Shown here: in pieces, positions 26,374 to 36,006 of the stretch
Position numbering within the stretch: the first letter of the stretch is position 1
How the letters are laid out: the number at the start of each line of letters is the position of its first letter
Assembly (NCBI RefSeq): GCF_013359905.1
Contig: NZ_JABMCC010000118.1
Coordinates: 496,001-560,000 of the forward strand
Direction: 5' to 3'
Source: Paenibacillus taichungensis
GTDB lineage: Bacteria; Bacillota; Bacilli; Paenibacillales; Paenibacillaceae
Length of the DNA: 64,000 nucleotides
Notes under the pieces: generated by a model
Told to the model about the DNA's origin: nothing
Database searches by the model: none
What the model saw: only the letters and a program-made list of their open reading frames with translations
Made by a program: the position numbers and the translations under genes

Positions 26374-26956
26374 ATAAACCGCTCCTTACAATGTATTGGT
26401 GCACCTCATCAGGAATCATGAAACGAACCGAATGACCTTTGGCAAGACGTCTGCGTACGGCTGTCGATGAAATATCGACCAAGGGCATCTCGGCCAGCAG
26501 GACCCGATCCTGTAACTCGTCTGGTAGATCATCCAGATGTAACTGGAATCCCGGTCTTCCCACACCGATGAAGGTTAAACGTTCGGCGAGCTCTTCGATC
26601 TGCTCCCATTTGGGAAGATAGTTCACCATATCCGCTCCAACAATGAAGTAAAATTCATGCTGCGGATAGCGGCGCCAAAGCTCCTTCATGGTATCAATGG
26701 TATAAGACACTCCGCCAAGTTCCATCTCGATACCCACCACCTCATATTGCTGCACACCTTTCACAGCCGCTTCCGTCATATCGAGACGTTGCTGTCCCGA
26801 AGCTCCGGCGCCGCGTTTGTGAGGTGGAACATGGGAAGGCATGAACCAGATCTCATCCAGTGCATGCGAATCCCTTGCCGCTTCAGCTGCCAGGAGGTGT
26901 CCCATGTGGATCGGATCAAACGTACCACCCATGATACCGATCTTCACCCGCGTCAC
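26357..26956 (-). CDS. nadD: Nicotinate-nucleotide adenylyltransferase
   Basis: Adenylates nicotinate mononucleotide in NAD synthesis. The 199-aa protein has the nucleotidyltransferase motif GIMGGTFDPIHMGHLLAAE near the N-terminus and ISSTAVRRRLAKG near the C-terminus, both diagnostic for NadD. It is in the yqe operon between yhbY and yqeK, overlapping yqeK by 17 nt. Confidence 0.97.
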   Translation of the reverse strand: MTRVKIGIMGGTFDPIHMGHLLAAEAARDSHALDEIWFMPSHVPPHKRGAGASGQQRLDMTEAAVKGVQQYEVVGIEMELGGVSYTIDTMKELWRRYPQHEFYFIVGADMVNYLPKWEQIEELAERLTFIGVGRPGFQLHLDDLPDELQDRVLLAEMPLVDISSTAVRRRLAKGHSVRFMIPDEVHQYIVRSGLYGTKP

Positions 26957-26962
26957 ACTCCC

Positions 26963-27256
26963 TTATCTAGGTAGTTCGATTTGTTTGTTATCGCGCGATT
27001 CTTTGTACAGGATGATTGTGTTACCGATGACTTGTACAAGCTCACTACCCGTTTCACGGGCAACTTCTTCGGCCATCTCTTTTCTGTCCTCGTCATTGTT
27101 GTTGAGCACTTGCACTTTCATCAATTCGCGCTTCTCAATCGCATCTTCGATGTGACGGAACAGGTGCTCATTCGTTCCCCCTTTGCCGATTTGAAATACA
27201 GGGGTCAGATGATGTGCCTGTGAACGCAAAAAGCGCTTTTGTTTACCGTTTAACAT
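26963..27256 (-). CDS. yhbY: CRM-domain RNA-binding protein YhbY (YqeI)
   Basis: A 97-aa protein consisting of one CRM domain, linked to 50S ribosome assembly in bacteria. It begins MLNGKQKRFLRSQAHHL and carries the motif QIGKGGTNEHL (GxxG RNA-binding loop). The ATG at 27256 follows AAGGAG; a longer open frame upstream is not supported. It lies between aroE and nadD, as in Bacillus. Confidence 0.95.
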   Translation of the reverse strand: MLNGKQKRFLRSQAHHLTPVFQIGKGGTNEHLFRHIEDAIEKRELMKVQVLNNNDEDRKEMAEEVARETGSELVQVIGNTIILYKESRDNKQIELPR

Positions 27257-27344
27257 GAATACTCCATACTCCTTATGGTGAGCAAGCCTCAGCAACAGCA
27301 CAATGACTGTCGGGGCCTGACCGTTCAATTATATTTTTACAATA

Positions 27345-28208
27345 TTAAAAACTGTCTAACACAGCTCGCCGCATCGTCTCCACGGGCGCCGGGATGCCGA
27401 GCCAGTGCTCGAAGGCTACCGCACCCTGGTATATAAACATACCAAGACCGCCATGCACAGTACATCCACGCTGCCTTGACTCGCGAAGCAGGCGAGTTTC
27501 CAGCGGATTGTAGATAAGGTCGCTTACTGCTGCGCCTGCTCGAATGAGTGCAGGATCAACAGGCACGTCATCTACATGCGGATGCATGCCTGCGGCTGTC
27601 GTGTTAATCACGATATCTGCCGAAGCCAGTACCGCAGCAGCATCTTCCATTCCACTACCCGTGATGTCGCCCAGTCCATGAGCCCGCAGATCGGAAGCAA
27701 GGGCTACGGCTCTGTCGGCTGTACGGTTAAGAATACTAATCTGTTCAGGCTTTTCCAATGCAAGGGCGTATATCACACCTCTCGCTGCTCCGCCAGCCCC
27801 CAGTACAGCGATACGTTTGCCTGCGAGTTCAGGAACAGCTTCTTCCTTCAAGGAACGCACATAACCGATGCCATCCGTATTATACCCGGTCAGCTTGCCT
27901 TCTTCATTAACAATGGTGTTCACCGCGCCAATCAGGCGTGCACTTTCATCAATGACATCAAGATACTGCATGACCTGTTCTTTGTGCGGAATGGTTATAT
28001 TCACACCACGATACCCCAGCGCCACAATGCCTCGAATGGCTGATTCCAGCTGCTCGGGACGAACATGCAGTGGCATATACATTCCATTCACTCCTGCAGC
28101 CTGCAGAGCCGCATTATGCATGGCAGGCGATTTGGAATGTGCAATAGGATCACCCATGACGCCAAGCAGGACAGGTAGTGAAGGATTTGTTTTTTTCTGT
28201 TCCGACAT
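27345..28208 (-). CDS. aroE: Shikimate 5-dehydrogenase
   Basis: Reduces 3-dehydroshikimate to shikimate with NADPH in aromatic amino acid synthesis. The 287-aa protein shows the substrate-binding GDPIAHSKSPAMHN, catalytic-lysine region NITIPHKEQVMQYLD, NADP-binding VLGAGGAARGVIYAL with NRT nearby, and DLIYNPLETRLL. It is in the yqe operon between yqeH and yhbY. Confidence 0.97.
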   Translation of the reverse strand: MSEQKKTNPSLPVLLGVMGDPIAHSKSPAMHNAALQAAGVNGMYMPLHVRPEQLESAIRGIVALGYRGVNITIPHKEQVMQYLDVIDESARLIGAVNTIVNEEGKLTGYNTDGIGYVRSLKEEAVPELAGKRIAVLGAGGAARGVIYALALEKPEQISILNRTADRAVALASDLRAHGLGDITGSGMEDAAAVLASADIVINTTAAGMHPHVDDVPVDPALIRAGAAVSDLIYNPLETRLLRESRQRGCTVHGGLGMFIYQGAVAFEHWLGIPAPVETMRRAVLDSF

Positions 28209-28249
28209 ACTTCCGCCTCCGATCTGATGAAAATGCTACTGTGATTACA

Positions 28250-29377
28250 TTAGATCAAGGATGGGCGGATCAATACACGAATACCTTTTGGAGCATGAAC
28301 AGCTACAAGGGCCCCATTCTCACCGTTAACCTTAATCCAGCCCAGTCCGGAAATGAATACATCCGACTGACTACCACGTTTGATTCGGAACTCATGTCTG
28401 GTCCATTCAGGCATATCTGCTGCATCTTCACGTGTTGGTGGAGACAGCAACTCACCCAGATGGTCACGATACAAGTCGTCTGCACGTTCCAACTTCGTCC
28501 GGTGAATATCAAGCGCAGTGCTGATAAAACATGTAAAGGACTGACGATCTCCTTCTACAAAGTCAAAACGAGCCATACCGCCAAAGAACAGCGTCTGACC
28601 AGAATTCAATTGGTAAACGGCCGGTTTAAGCGGTTTTTCCGGCATAATGGCAGCCAGATCCTTACGGGATACAATCTCACTGAAACGCCAAGGGTATACA
28701 ATTCCCGGTGTATCAATAATAGCTTTTCCATCGTCCAGTGGAATATTAACCATATCCAGCGTCGTCCCCGGATAGCGGGATGTTGTGAGTTCCTGCTCGA
28801 GATCACTGTAGTCACGAATCAGACGGTTAATCAGTGTGGATTTACCCACATTGGTACCACCAACCACGTATACGTCACGATCTCCGCGATACGTCCCAAC
28901 AAGCTCAAGCAGTCGGTCGAAGCCCTGATTTTGCTTCGCACTGCACAGAACGACATCTACCGTACGCAAACCTTGTTCTTTGGCCTGTTTCTGCACCCAA
29001 TTGCGGACCTTGTTCCAGTTGGTTACTTTTGGTAGCAAGTCCGTTTTGTTTACGGCAAGCAATACCGGATTGTTGCCTACAAAACGCTGCAAACCAGAGA
29101 TGATACTGCCATCAAAGTCAAACAAATCAACGATATGGATGACAAGTGCATCCTTATCCCCGATTTTGCTCAGCAGGGCCAGGAACTCGTCCTGATCCAC
29201 TGTAACGGATGATGACTCATTGTAATTTTTGATACGGAAACAACGCTGGCAAATGACGGGTTCACGATCCAACGCTTTTTCGGGGATAAATCCTGGTAAT
29301 TCCGGGTTTTCCGTTTGCAGATGCACTCCGCATCCGCTGCACCTTACGGCAATATTGCCGTTATGCGGTTCTGTCAT
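28250..29377 (-). CDS. yqeH: YqeH, circularly permuted ribosome-assembly GTPase
   Basis: A 375-aa GTPase needed for 30S subunit assembly in Bacillus. The N-terminus has a zinc finger with two CxxC pairs (CSGCG and CQRCF). The G-motifs are permuted: G4 NKTDLLPK precedes G1 GGTNVGKSTLI and G3 DTPG. A C-terminal RNA-binding region follows. Its start overlaps the yqeG stop by 4 nt, and aroE follows. Confidence 0.96.
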   Translation of the reverse strand: MTEPHNGNIAVRCSGCGVHLQTENPELPGFIPEKALDREPVICQRCFRIKNYNESSSVTVDQDEFLALLSKIGDKDALVIHIVDLFDFDGSIISGLQRFVGNNPVLLAVNKTDLLPKVTNWNKVRNWVQKQAKEQGLRTVDVVLCSAKQNQGFDRLLELVGTYRGDRDVYVVGGTNVGKSTLINRLIRDYSDLEQELTTSRYPGTTLDMVNIPLDDGKAIIDTPGIVYPWRFSEIVSRKDLAAIMPEKPLKPAVYQLNSGQTLFFGGMARFDFVEGDRQSFTCFISTALDIHRTKLERADDLYRDHLGELLSPPTREDAADMPEWTRHEFRIKRGSQSDVFISGLGWIKVNGENGALVAVHAPKGIRVLIRPSLI

Positions 29378-29901
29378 TTCTTCTTTTCCTCCTCAAGCCA
29401 TAAGCCTTTCTTGCGCAAACTCGTTAGAGCAATCCGTTCCACGCGCCGATTGAAGCGGGTCATGAAGCCCTCATCTCCGATGGAGATTGGCAACACCAGA
29501 ACCGTATAAAGTCCCAGTCGATTACCTCCAAAGACATCTGTAAGCATCTGATCGCCTACGACAATCGTTTTTTCAGGAGTTAACTCCATCATTTTCATTG
29601 CTCTACGAAACGGAACATTCGATGGTTTGCGTGCACTATGCACAAACTGGATATCCAGTGGCGTCGCAAACAGGGATACACGATTCAAATTGTTATTGGA
29701 CACAATCATGAGCTGGAAACCAGCCTCTTTGACACGTGCGAACCACTCGATCAGTTCGGGCGTGGCGTCAGGAGCTTTGGCCCCAACGAGTGTATTGTCC
29801 AGATCAGTTATAATTCCACGGTAGCCTTGAGCGTATAGCTCTTCCAGATTAATGTCAAAAACCGTGTCTACACGCAGCTTGGGCATTAACATTTCAAACA
29901 A
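29374..29901 (-). CDS. yqeG: YqeG, HAD-family phosphatase (PGP phosphatase-like)
   Basis: A HAD IIIA phosphatase, probably acting on phosphatidylglycerophosphate or a similar phosphate ester. Motif I is ITDLDNTLVGAK, motif II IVSNNN, and the late motif VVGDQMLTDVFGGN. The frame is open from a GTG at 29928, but AGGTG lies 6 nt before the TTG at 29901. That start gives 175 aa and fits the length of Bacillus YqeG. It is the first gene of the yqe operon. Confidence 0.93.
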   Translation of the reverse strand: MFEMLMPKLRVDTVFDINLEELYAQGYRGIITDLDNTLVGAKAPDATPELIEWFARVKEAGFQLMIVSNNNLNRVSLFATPLDIQFVHSARKPSNVPFRRAMKMMELTPEKTIVVGDQMLTDVFGGNRLGLYTVLVLPISIGDEGFMTRFNRRVERIALTSLRKKGLWLEEEKKK

Positions 29902-29989
29902 AGAAGTCACCTCAGTTTCATACGACACACTATATCACAAATCCGTCTTTCCTGAAAATGCATACAGCGCCTGATGGCATAGGAAAAAA

Positions 29990-30020
29990 GGAAAAACGGG
30001 ACGGGCGACATTACGCCCGT
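29990..30020 (-). terminator. Terminator that includes the transglutaminase stop codon
   Basis: On the minus strand ACGGGCG and CGCCCGT form a stem whose loop region holds the TAA of the upstream gene (30011-30013). It is followed by CCCGTTTTTCC. Confidence 0.7.
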
Positions 30021-32224
30021 TCCGCTTTAAGTTCCTTACGCAGCTTCGAAGCGGTCTGATAGACTGCCTTCCAGTCGTCCGCAGTTACAGACGCTGGACT
30101 ATAGCGAGTCTGTTCAAACTTCGCTAGAAGTTCATGCAATGTCGCTGCTGCAGCTGGTTTCGCTTGGCTCCAGCGAGTTACCGATTCACGAAGTGTCTCG
30201 TCGCCGCTTCGAGTTAACCCTTTGCGCTTCACATATCGAATCCAGCGTTCGGTCTCTGCCACTACCTTTTGTTCAGGCGTTAGCGGTCCACCTGTCCGCA
30301 GACGAAGCACGAAGAATCGAAGCGAGAGGCGGTTTCGCCAGAACATATAAGCCACCCACAATACGATGATGGCTCCCGCAGCCCAGATTACAAAAGTCGG
30401 GATGCTGGATGAAGCCTGTTCAGGCGCAGGAGTCTGCTCTTCCTCTTTTACCGGTTCCTCTTCAGGTTGTTCTTCAGGCTCATCTACAGGCTGTACATCT
30501 GGTTGTTCCGTGAGCAGCGGCATGTCAAAGCCTGGCGTCGCTTCAACCGGAATCCAGCCATACTCGCCAAAATAAACTTCAGCCCAAGAATGTGCATCTG
30601 CATTCGTTACAGTATAAGTCGTCTCGATCTCGGCCCCAGGTTGGCGAGGGGCCTGCATATCTGAATTCAGCGACAGCTGTCCAGGTGCGTACCCTTTCAC
30701 CCAACGAGCAGGAATCCCTTCAGAGCGCGCCATCATAACCAGCGCAGTCGAGAAATAATCACAATACCCTTCACGAATGTCAAATAAAAATCCTTCTACA
30801 AAATCACTGCTTACTTTTCGGGATAAATCCGGATTGTTTGTGTAATCAAAATTTTGTTGTAAATAGTTTTGTAGTAATGCCACTTTTTCATACGGCGTAT
30901 TTGCTGATGCTGTAATTTCAGCGGCCAGGTCCGTCACCCGATCAGGGAATCTGGATGGCAGCTGCAGGTACATATCGTCTGCCGGGTTGCTCGTATACAG
31001 ATCATCAAAAGATTTGGTACGGAGTTCATCTTCCACAATAACTGGCGCTTCGGATACAATCGTATACGTCTTCGGATATTGCGGTTGCTGACGGTCTGTT
31101 ACGACATGAAGTTCTGCCTGCTCCGGATTCCATAACATCCGGTCCGAATTCGCTTCACCATTGACAGATGTGACTTCCGAGATGGAATAGGCTCCAAAGA
31201 GGATCGGATACACGTTATCATTCAACATCGTCACTTTCTGAGTGACTTGCTTGGTGGTTACATTTCCGGGTTCATCATTCTCCAGAGCTTGTCCCGCTTC
31301 AACATCCTCTGTCGCACCTCGTCCGCGATCATCCCAACCTGTTCCCGTATACTCTGCCCGCGTCTCACCGCGCCAGTAACTGCGCTCATTGGTAGTGACG
31401 GACATGACAGGTGTATAGTCGAAGTTGAATCCTCCGCCAAGCTGGTTGTCTTCCCTGCTGTATCCTGACTCGGTAGCTGTCGGAATGTCCAGTGTTCCGT
31501 TGCCTGTCTGACTCCCCGAACTTCCGGTGTAGTTACGCCACGCGGTATAAGGATCAGTAAGGGTAGGAGGGACTTCCGGCATATTCACACTGGCTACGAT
31601 AATCAGAGAGAATATGATTGCAATGTTCGCCAGAATTTTATAGGGATGTCGGATAATTCGCTTCCACCCTTGTGGATATTGCAGTTGGAAATTACGGAAG
31701 TGCTGACATACCAGCCATCCCATTCCTGCAAACATAACCCAGGCGATTTCAATCCAGAGTGGAAACTGGGTAAAAGAGTCCAGAATTCCCATCGAGATAA
31801 TGTTAATGCCCAGAAAAACGAGAATTCGGCGCGTTGTAGTCACCAGACGCAGGGCAGCTTCAAGCATCACCCACGCGCACAGGGAGAACCAGATGTAAGG
31901 TTTCAGGTGCAGCACAAATTGCTCTGTACGCTCCATTAACGTGCCGTAAGGAATATAAACCGTGTAATCAATTAATGTCTTATGCAAAATATATACAAGG
32001 ACAATCGCCTTGATTATGGTTCGAATCATTATTTTGAAAGGCAGAATAACTTCCAGAATACTGACCGCAGCGAGCGTCCACAGTACCAATGAAGTGGTCT
32101 CGGTATACCAGGATTCCTGTGTAAATGATATCCACTGCATGCCAATCAGGAAAATCCAGAGCAACGAAGCTGCATGATACCAGGATCTTCTCCCCAATGT
32201 CAGCTCTTGGCCTTTAGTACTCAT
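30011..32224 (-). CDS. Membrane transglutaminase-like protein
   Basis: A 737-aa protein with about six N-terminal transmembrane helices, an extracytoplasmic transglutaminase-core domain and a final transmembrane helix (IPTFVIWAAGAIIVLWVAYMF) with a DUF4129-like cytoplasmic tail. The Cys-His-Asp centre is visible in REGYCDYFSTALVMMARSEG (Cys), NADAHSWAEVYF (His) and WIPVEATPGF (Asp position replaced by Glu context). A Pro/Glu-rich linker precedes the last helix. Families with this layout are common beside DUF58 and MoxR genes, and the substrate is unknown. It overlaps the DUF58 gene by 4 nt. Confidence 0.88.
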   Translation of the reverse strand: MSTKGQELTLGRRSWYHAASLLWIFLIGMQWISFTQESWYTETTSLVLWTLAAVSILEVILPFKIMIRTIIKAIVLVYILHKTLIDYTVYIPYGTLMERTEQFVLHLKPYIWFSLCAWVMLEAALRLVTTTRRILVFLGINIISMGILDSFTQFPLWIEIAWVMFAGMGWLVCQHFRNFQLQYPQGWKRIIRHPYKILANIAIIFSLIIVASVNMPEVPPTLTDPYTAWRNYTGSSGSQTGNGTLDIPTATESGYSREDNQLGGGFNFDYTPVMSVTTNERSYWRGETRAEYTGTGWDDRGRGATEDVEAGQALENDEPGNVTTKQVTQKVTMLNDNVYPILFGAYSISEVTSVNGEANSDRMLWNPEQAELHVVTDRQQPQYPKTYTIVSEAPVIVEDELRTKSFDDLYTSNPADDMYLQLPSRFPDRVTDLAAEITASANTPYEKVALLQNYLQQNFDYTNNPDLSRKVSSDFVEGFLFDIREGYCDYFSTALVMMARSEGIPARWVKGYAPGQLSLNSDMQAPRQPGAEIETTYTVTNADAHSWAEVYFGEYGWIPVEATPGFDMPLLTEQPDVQPVDEPEEQPEEEPVKEEEQTPAPEQASSSIPTFVIWAAGAIIVLWVAYMFWRNRLSLRFFVLRLRTGGPLTPEQKVVAETERWIRYVKRKGLTRSGDETLRESVTRWSQAKPAAAATLHELLAKFEQTRYSPASVTADDWKAVYQTASKLRKELKAERA

Positions 32225-33468
32225 ACACTACCTCCCCCCATAACCGTTGGAAGCTCCTGCAAATGGGAAACGGTAAAGGATCTTGTGCCTCTTCCACGCA
32301 GCATCGCATTCCACTCGGAACTCCGGCGGGAATCAGTGGGTTCAATCAGAATATGACAAGGAGTCATCCCCCGTGTGTCAGCCCATCTGAGCAGTTCGAG
32401 AACTTTTTCATCTTTCTGGGGAGATATCACTACAAAATACGCGCCTTGAGGAAACTGACGTGACATCTTCTCGACACCTGGCAGCAGCCGATTCTCCTGG
32501 CCGTTATATTGGATATCTACCAGATGATGAATCATCTTCTGCCGTTCCATCGGACTTTCACTGGGAGCAAAAAATGATGTCTTCTCCGACAGTGTCAGCA
32601 GCCCCATACCCATTCGTTCTCTTGTACCATATTCCAGCAGCGAAGCAGCCGTGGACACAGCCAGTTCAAAGGCCTCACCATGTTCATAGCTGCCTGACAG
32701 CGCATCCAGCACCAGAATCGTTTTCGGTACTGACTCATGTTCAAATTCCTTGGACTTCCACGTTCCCGTCTTAGCCGTTGCATTCCAGTGAATGCGGGAA
32801 AGGCGATCCCCATAAACGTAGTCACGCACGCCGTTAATCTGGGTCGTTTCCCTGCGTGAGCGAGTCAAGGCTGTCTGTGGACCAGATAACCGTGATTTGC
32901 GGTCATACAGCTGCCAGTACGGTATAAATACCGTCCGCGGCAGCACCCGGAATTCGCCTTTAGCTTTGAACGTTCCCCGATGCTCGATCAGACCAAAGAT
33001 ATCCTCGCTGGCACATTCCGTTTCGGAAAAGACATACTTTCCTCGCTCCAGCGGTGGGGTCTGAAATGACAATTCACCATACCCTCGCATGCTGGGAATG
33101 AGGCTTTCTTTGAAAGACCAGGATTCGCCGTTATGCCGATGCAACATTTCGCGCACAACCACATATGGAAGGGGTAAAAATCCCGGGATGTTCAGACTTA
33201 ACTTTACCTGTACCTGATCACCCGCATGCAGCAGCTCTTCATGATCCTGACCAGAAGAGAGCTTGCGCACGCCATGAGTACGCCGTACACCGCTAAAACC
33301 AGCAATTGCAAGGTAAATACACAGTAGAGTCACCATCGACAGCAACATCAGGGAGGTCTTCCCTCCCTGGAATAAAACATAAGCCAAACAGCACATCCAC
33401 ACCGCCGCGATGCTCCATACGCGGGGGTGGCGTATTCCCCTTCTGAATGTACTCAAAAGCGGCTTCAT
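32221..33468 (-). CDS. DUF58 domain protein
   Basis: A 415-aa protein with two N-terminal transmembrane segments and a C-terminal DUF58 domain, recognisable by the motif GDRLSRIHWNATAKTGTW and the VWA-like tail (TILVLDALSGSYEHGEAFE). Proteins of this type are always found with MoxR ATPases. The MoxR-DUF58-transglutaminase trio is thought to act in folding or cofactor insertion of partner proteins, or in envelope functions. ATG at 33468 is preferred to the adjoining TTG at 33471, directly after the moxR stop. Confidence 0.88.
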   Translation of the reverse strand: MKPLLSTFRRGIRHPRVWSIAAVWMCCLAYVLFQGGKTSLMLLSMVTLLCIYLAIAGFSGVRRTHGVRKLSSGQDHEELLHAGDQVQVKLSLNIPGFLPLPYVVVREMLHRHNGESWSFKESLIPSMRGYGELSFQTPPLERGKYVFSETECASEDIFGLIEHRGTFKAKGEFRVLPRTVFIPYWQLYDRKSRLSGPQTALTRSRRETTQINGVRDYVYGDRLSRIHWNATAKTGTWKSKEFEHESVPKTILVLDALSGSYEHGEAFELAVSTAASLLEYGTRERMGMGLLTLSEKTSFFAPSESPMERQKMIHHLVDIQYNGQENRLLPGVEKMSRQFPQGAYFVVISPQKDEKVLELLRWADTRGMTPCHILIEPTDSRRSSEWNAMLRGRGTRSFTVSHLQELPTVMGGGSV

Positions 33469-33471
33469 CAA

Positions 33472-34428
33472 TTATTGCCCCATGGAGACGGGCACACGAA
33501 CCTGCTGAAGTACGGAATTTAATACAGCTTCGGAGCTCATGCTGTCCAGTCTCGATTCGGGACGCAGCACAATCCGATGGGAGATGACGTAAGGTGCCAT
33601 CGTTTTCACGTCATCCGGAAGCACGTAGTCACGTTCTTGCAAAAAGGCAAAAGCCTTCACGGCCATCATAAATGAAATGGCTGCCCGCGGGCTGGCGCCC
33701 AGCAATACGGATGGGTGGGAGCGAGTTTTGCGAACGACATCAAGCAGATAATCCATGACCGGATCACCGATGAATACTTCCTTGATTTCCTGTTGAATGG
33801 CTGATATCTGATCCATATGGGTTACGGATTCAAGCCGATCAACAGGCTGACCCGACTGATGCTGCTTCAGCAGCGTTTTCTCGATATCCTTGTCGGGATA
33901 ACCCAGACTTATTTTCAACATAAACCGGTCCAGCTGTGCTTCCGGCAATGTGTATGTTCCTTCGAAATCAATTGGATTCTGGGTTGCACAGAGCATAAAT
34001 GGATGAGGCAAATCATACGTATCGCCATCTACCGTCACACTGCGCTCTTCCATGACTTCCAGCAATGCGGACTGCGTTTTCGTAGTTGCCCGGTTAATTT
34101 CGTCTGCCAGCAAAATATTGGTCATGACCGGACCCGGACGGAAGTAAAAACGCTCATCACGTGGATGGAAAACGGATACCCCCGTGATGTCACTTGGTAA
34201 AATATCAGGATTACATTGAATGCGGCGGTACTCTCCGCGCATGGATTTCGATAACGCTTTAACCAACTGCGTCTTGCCTGTTCCTGGTACGTCTTCAATC
34301 AGAACGTGTCCGCCTGCAAGCAAAGCTGTGAGCAAAAGTTGAATTTCAAAGGATTTCCCCATTATGCATGATTCCAGATTAGAACGAACTGCTGATATGA
34401 TTTGGATCGACTCTTTGCGCACAGGCAT
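33472..34428 (-). CDS. MoxR family AAA+ ATPase
   Basis: A 318-aa AAA+ ATPase with Walker A DVPGTGKTQLVKAL, Walker B LLADEINRATTKTQSALLEVMEE (pieces), sensor 1 ATQNPIDFEGTY and the arginine-finger region LDRFMLK. MoxR proteins act as chaperone-like ATPases for a partner with a VWA-like domain, here the adjacent DUF58 protein. The ATG at 34428 follows AGGAGG; the frame is open 23 codons upstream but has no better start. It is the first gene of the three-gene operon. Confidence 0.93.
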   Translation of the reverse strand: MPVRKESIQIISAVRSNLESCIMGKSFEIQLLLTALLAGGHVLIEDVPGTGKTQLVKALSKSMRGEYRRIQCNPDILPSDITGVSVFHPRDERFYFRPGPVMTNILLADEINRATTKTQSALLEVMEERSVTVDGDTYDLPHPFMLCATQNPIDFEGTYTLPEAQLDRFMLKISLGYPDKDIEKTLLKQHQSGQPVDRLESVTHMDQISAIQQEIKEVFIGDPVMDYLLDVVRKTRSHPSVLLGASPRAAISFMMAVKAFAFLQERDYVLPDDVKTMAPYVISHRIVLRPESRLDSMSSEAVLNSVLQQVRVPVSMGQ

Positions 34429-34559
34429 GTGGTCTAACCTCCTAAAAAGGCATATAGATTTCCTTTTATTGTACATGATCCAAGGGCGCGCGTACACTCG
34501 AAGGAACTCATAATTTGTTTCCAGGCGTCAGATTCACCGCAGTTATCGCATGATTACGA

Positions 34560-34596
34560 CAAAAAGAGGCTCGGATAGAAGTTATCCGAAGCCTCT
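34560..34596 (-). terminator. Terminator of the spoVA operon
   Basis: On the minus strand AGAGGCTTCGGAT (34584-34596) and ATCCGAGCCTCT (34565-34576) form a long stem followed by TTTTT. Confidence 0.9.
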
Positions 34597-34635
34597 GCTG
34601 ATTCCATATATAATGGCTAGCTCTGCCATGCTCTA

Positions 34636-34986
34636 TTACCCTTTGGGCCGAACCACCAATGCCGCGAGAAAAGAAAAGATTATCGCTGAGGAAATACCCG
34701 CCGCGGTCAAATCGAATATCCCCGTAATGACACCGATCCATCCCTCTTTCTCCAGTTCCGTCAATGCCCCGTGCACGAGGGAGTTACCAAAACTGGTAAT
34801 GGGGATGGAAGCGCCTGCCCCTGCAAATTTGACGAGTGGATCATACAGCCCAAACGCATCCGCAACCGCACCAGCGACAACAAGTGTACTCATCGTATGT
34901 GCTGGAGTCAGTTTGACACCATCCATTAGAAGTTGTCCCACGACACATATCAATCCGCCAACAATAAATGCCCATAAAAACTGCAT
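34636..34986 (-). CDS. spoVAE: SpoVAE (SpoVAEb-type) spore membrane protein
   Basis: A 116-aa inner spore membrane protein of the complex that moves dipicolinic acid into the forespore and out at germination. It consists almost wholly of hydrophobic helices, with the family segment GAGASIPITSFGNSLVHGAL. It shares this motif with SpoVAC upstream (GAGTAVPVTGFANSM), showing they are paralogs. It lies 3 nt after spoVAD and ends the operon. Confidence 0.94.
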   Translation of the reverse strand: MQFLWAFIVGGLICVVGQLLMDGVKLTPAHTMSTLVVAGAVADAFGLYDPLVKFAGAGASIPITSFGNSLVHGALTELEKEGWIGVITGIFDLTAAGISSAIIFSFLAALVVRPKG

Positions 34987-34989
34987 CCT

Positions 34990-36006
34990 TTATCCCTCCT
35001 TTTCTATGGCTACGGCATGCGCAATACAAGGAATGCTCTCGCCCTGCTGATATGAAAGTGGAGACAACAATGCACCGGTAGCGACCACCAATACCTTATT
35101 GAGTTCACCCTTTTGCATCCGGTTCAAAATATGACCGTAAGTTACGGTCGCTGAACATCCGCAGCCGCTTCCTCCAGCCACAACCTGAGGCTGCTTTTCC
35201 AGGTTATATATCATCAGGCCACAATCATTGAAGACCGTTTGTTCCATTGGAACACCTTCTTTATGCAGAAGCTCTTTAACGATGGGCAGTCCAACCGAAG
35301 CAAGATCACCCGTAACGATCAGATCATAATAACCCGGTTCCAAACCTGTATCCCGGAAATGCGAAACAATGGTATCTGCTGCCGCTGGAGCCATCGCAGC
35401 TCCCATGTTAAAGGGATCTTTGATGCCCATATCCATAATTCGGCCAATTGTCGCTTTGGTAACTACCGGGCCTTCACCAGTACGTGAGACTACACCACAG
35501 CCAGAGCCCGTGACCGTATACTGCGCATATGGCGGCTTCTGTGAACCGTACTCTGTCGGATAGCGAAATTGCTTTTCCACCGTACAGTTGTGACTCACCG
35601 TACCTGCCAGTACATAATCACCTGCACCCGAATCCACAATGAGTGAGGCTAAAGCCAACGTTTCCATAGAAGTTGAACAAGCACCAAATACCCCCAGATA
35701 AGGTACACCCAGCTTACGGGCCGAAAAGGAACTACTGATAATCTGGTTCATCAGATCCCCGCCAACAAAGAACTGCAGCTCTTCCTTCGTGATATTCGCA
35801 TTGATTAATGCCATTTGAGAAGCCTGTTCGAGAAGCTTGCGTTCTGCCTTTTCCCAAGTCTTCTCCCCAATCTCCAAATTGTCATATACATAATCGAAAT
35901 CAGATACTAAAGGCCCTTGGCCTTCATCTGGCCCAACAACTGCCGATTTGCCAATAATCCGTGGACGGTTCTCAAATTGCCAGGTTTGTTGGCCCAAGCG
36001 TTTCAT
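34990..36006 (-). CDS. spoVAD: SpoVAD, spore membrane-associated protein
   Basis: A 338-aa thiolase/ketosynthase-fold protein that binds dipicolinic acid on the outer face of the inner spore membrane. Family segments include VGPDEGQGPLVSDFDYVYDN, GACSTSMETLALAS and GGSGCGCSATVTYGHIL. It overlaps spoVAC by 4 nt and is followed by spoVAE after 3 nt. Confidence 0.97.
   Translation of the reverse strand: MKRLGQQTWQFENRPRIIGKSAVVGPDEGQGPLVSDFDYVYDNLEIGEKTWEKAERKLLEQASQMALINANITKEELQFFVGGDLMNQIISSSFSARKLGVPYLGVFGACSTSMETLALASLIVDSGAGDYVLAGTVSHNCTVEKQFRYPTEYGSQKPPYAQYTVTGSGCGVVSRTGEGPVVTKATIGRIMDMGIKDPFNMGAAMAPAAADTIVSHFRDTGLEPGYYDLIVTGDLASVGLPIVKELLHKEGVPMEQTVFNDCGLMIYNLEKQPQVVAGGSGCGCSATVTYGHILNRMQKGELNKVLVVATGALLSPLSYQQGESIPCIAHAVAIEKEG

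Noticed and set aside
34508..34741. Minus-strand open frame overlapping the end of spoVAE
   Set aside because: It crosses the spoVA terminator and overlaps spoVAE in another frame; no start signal.
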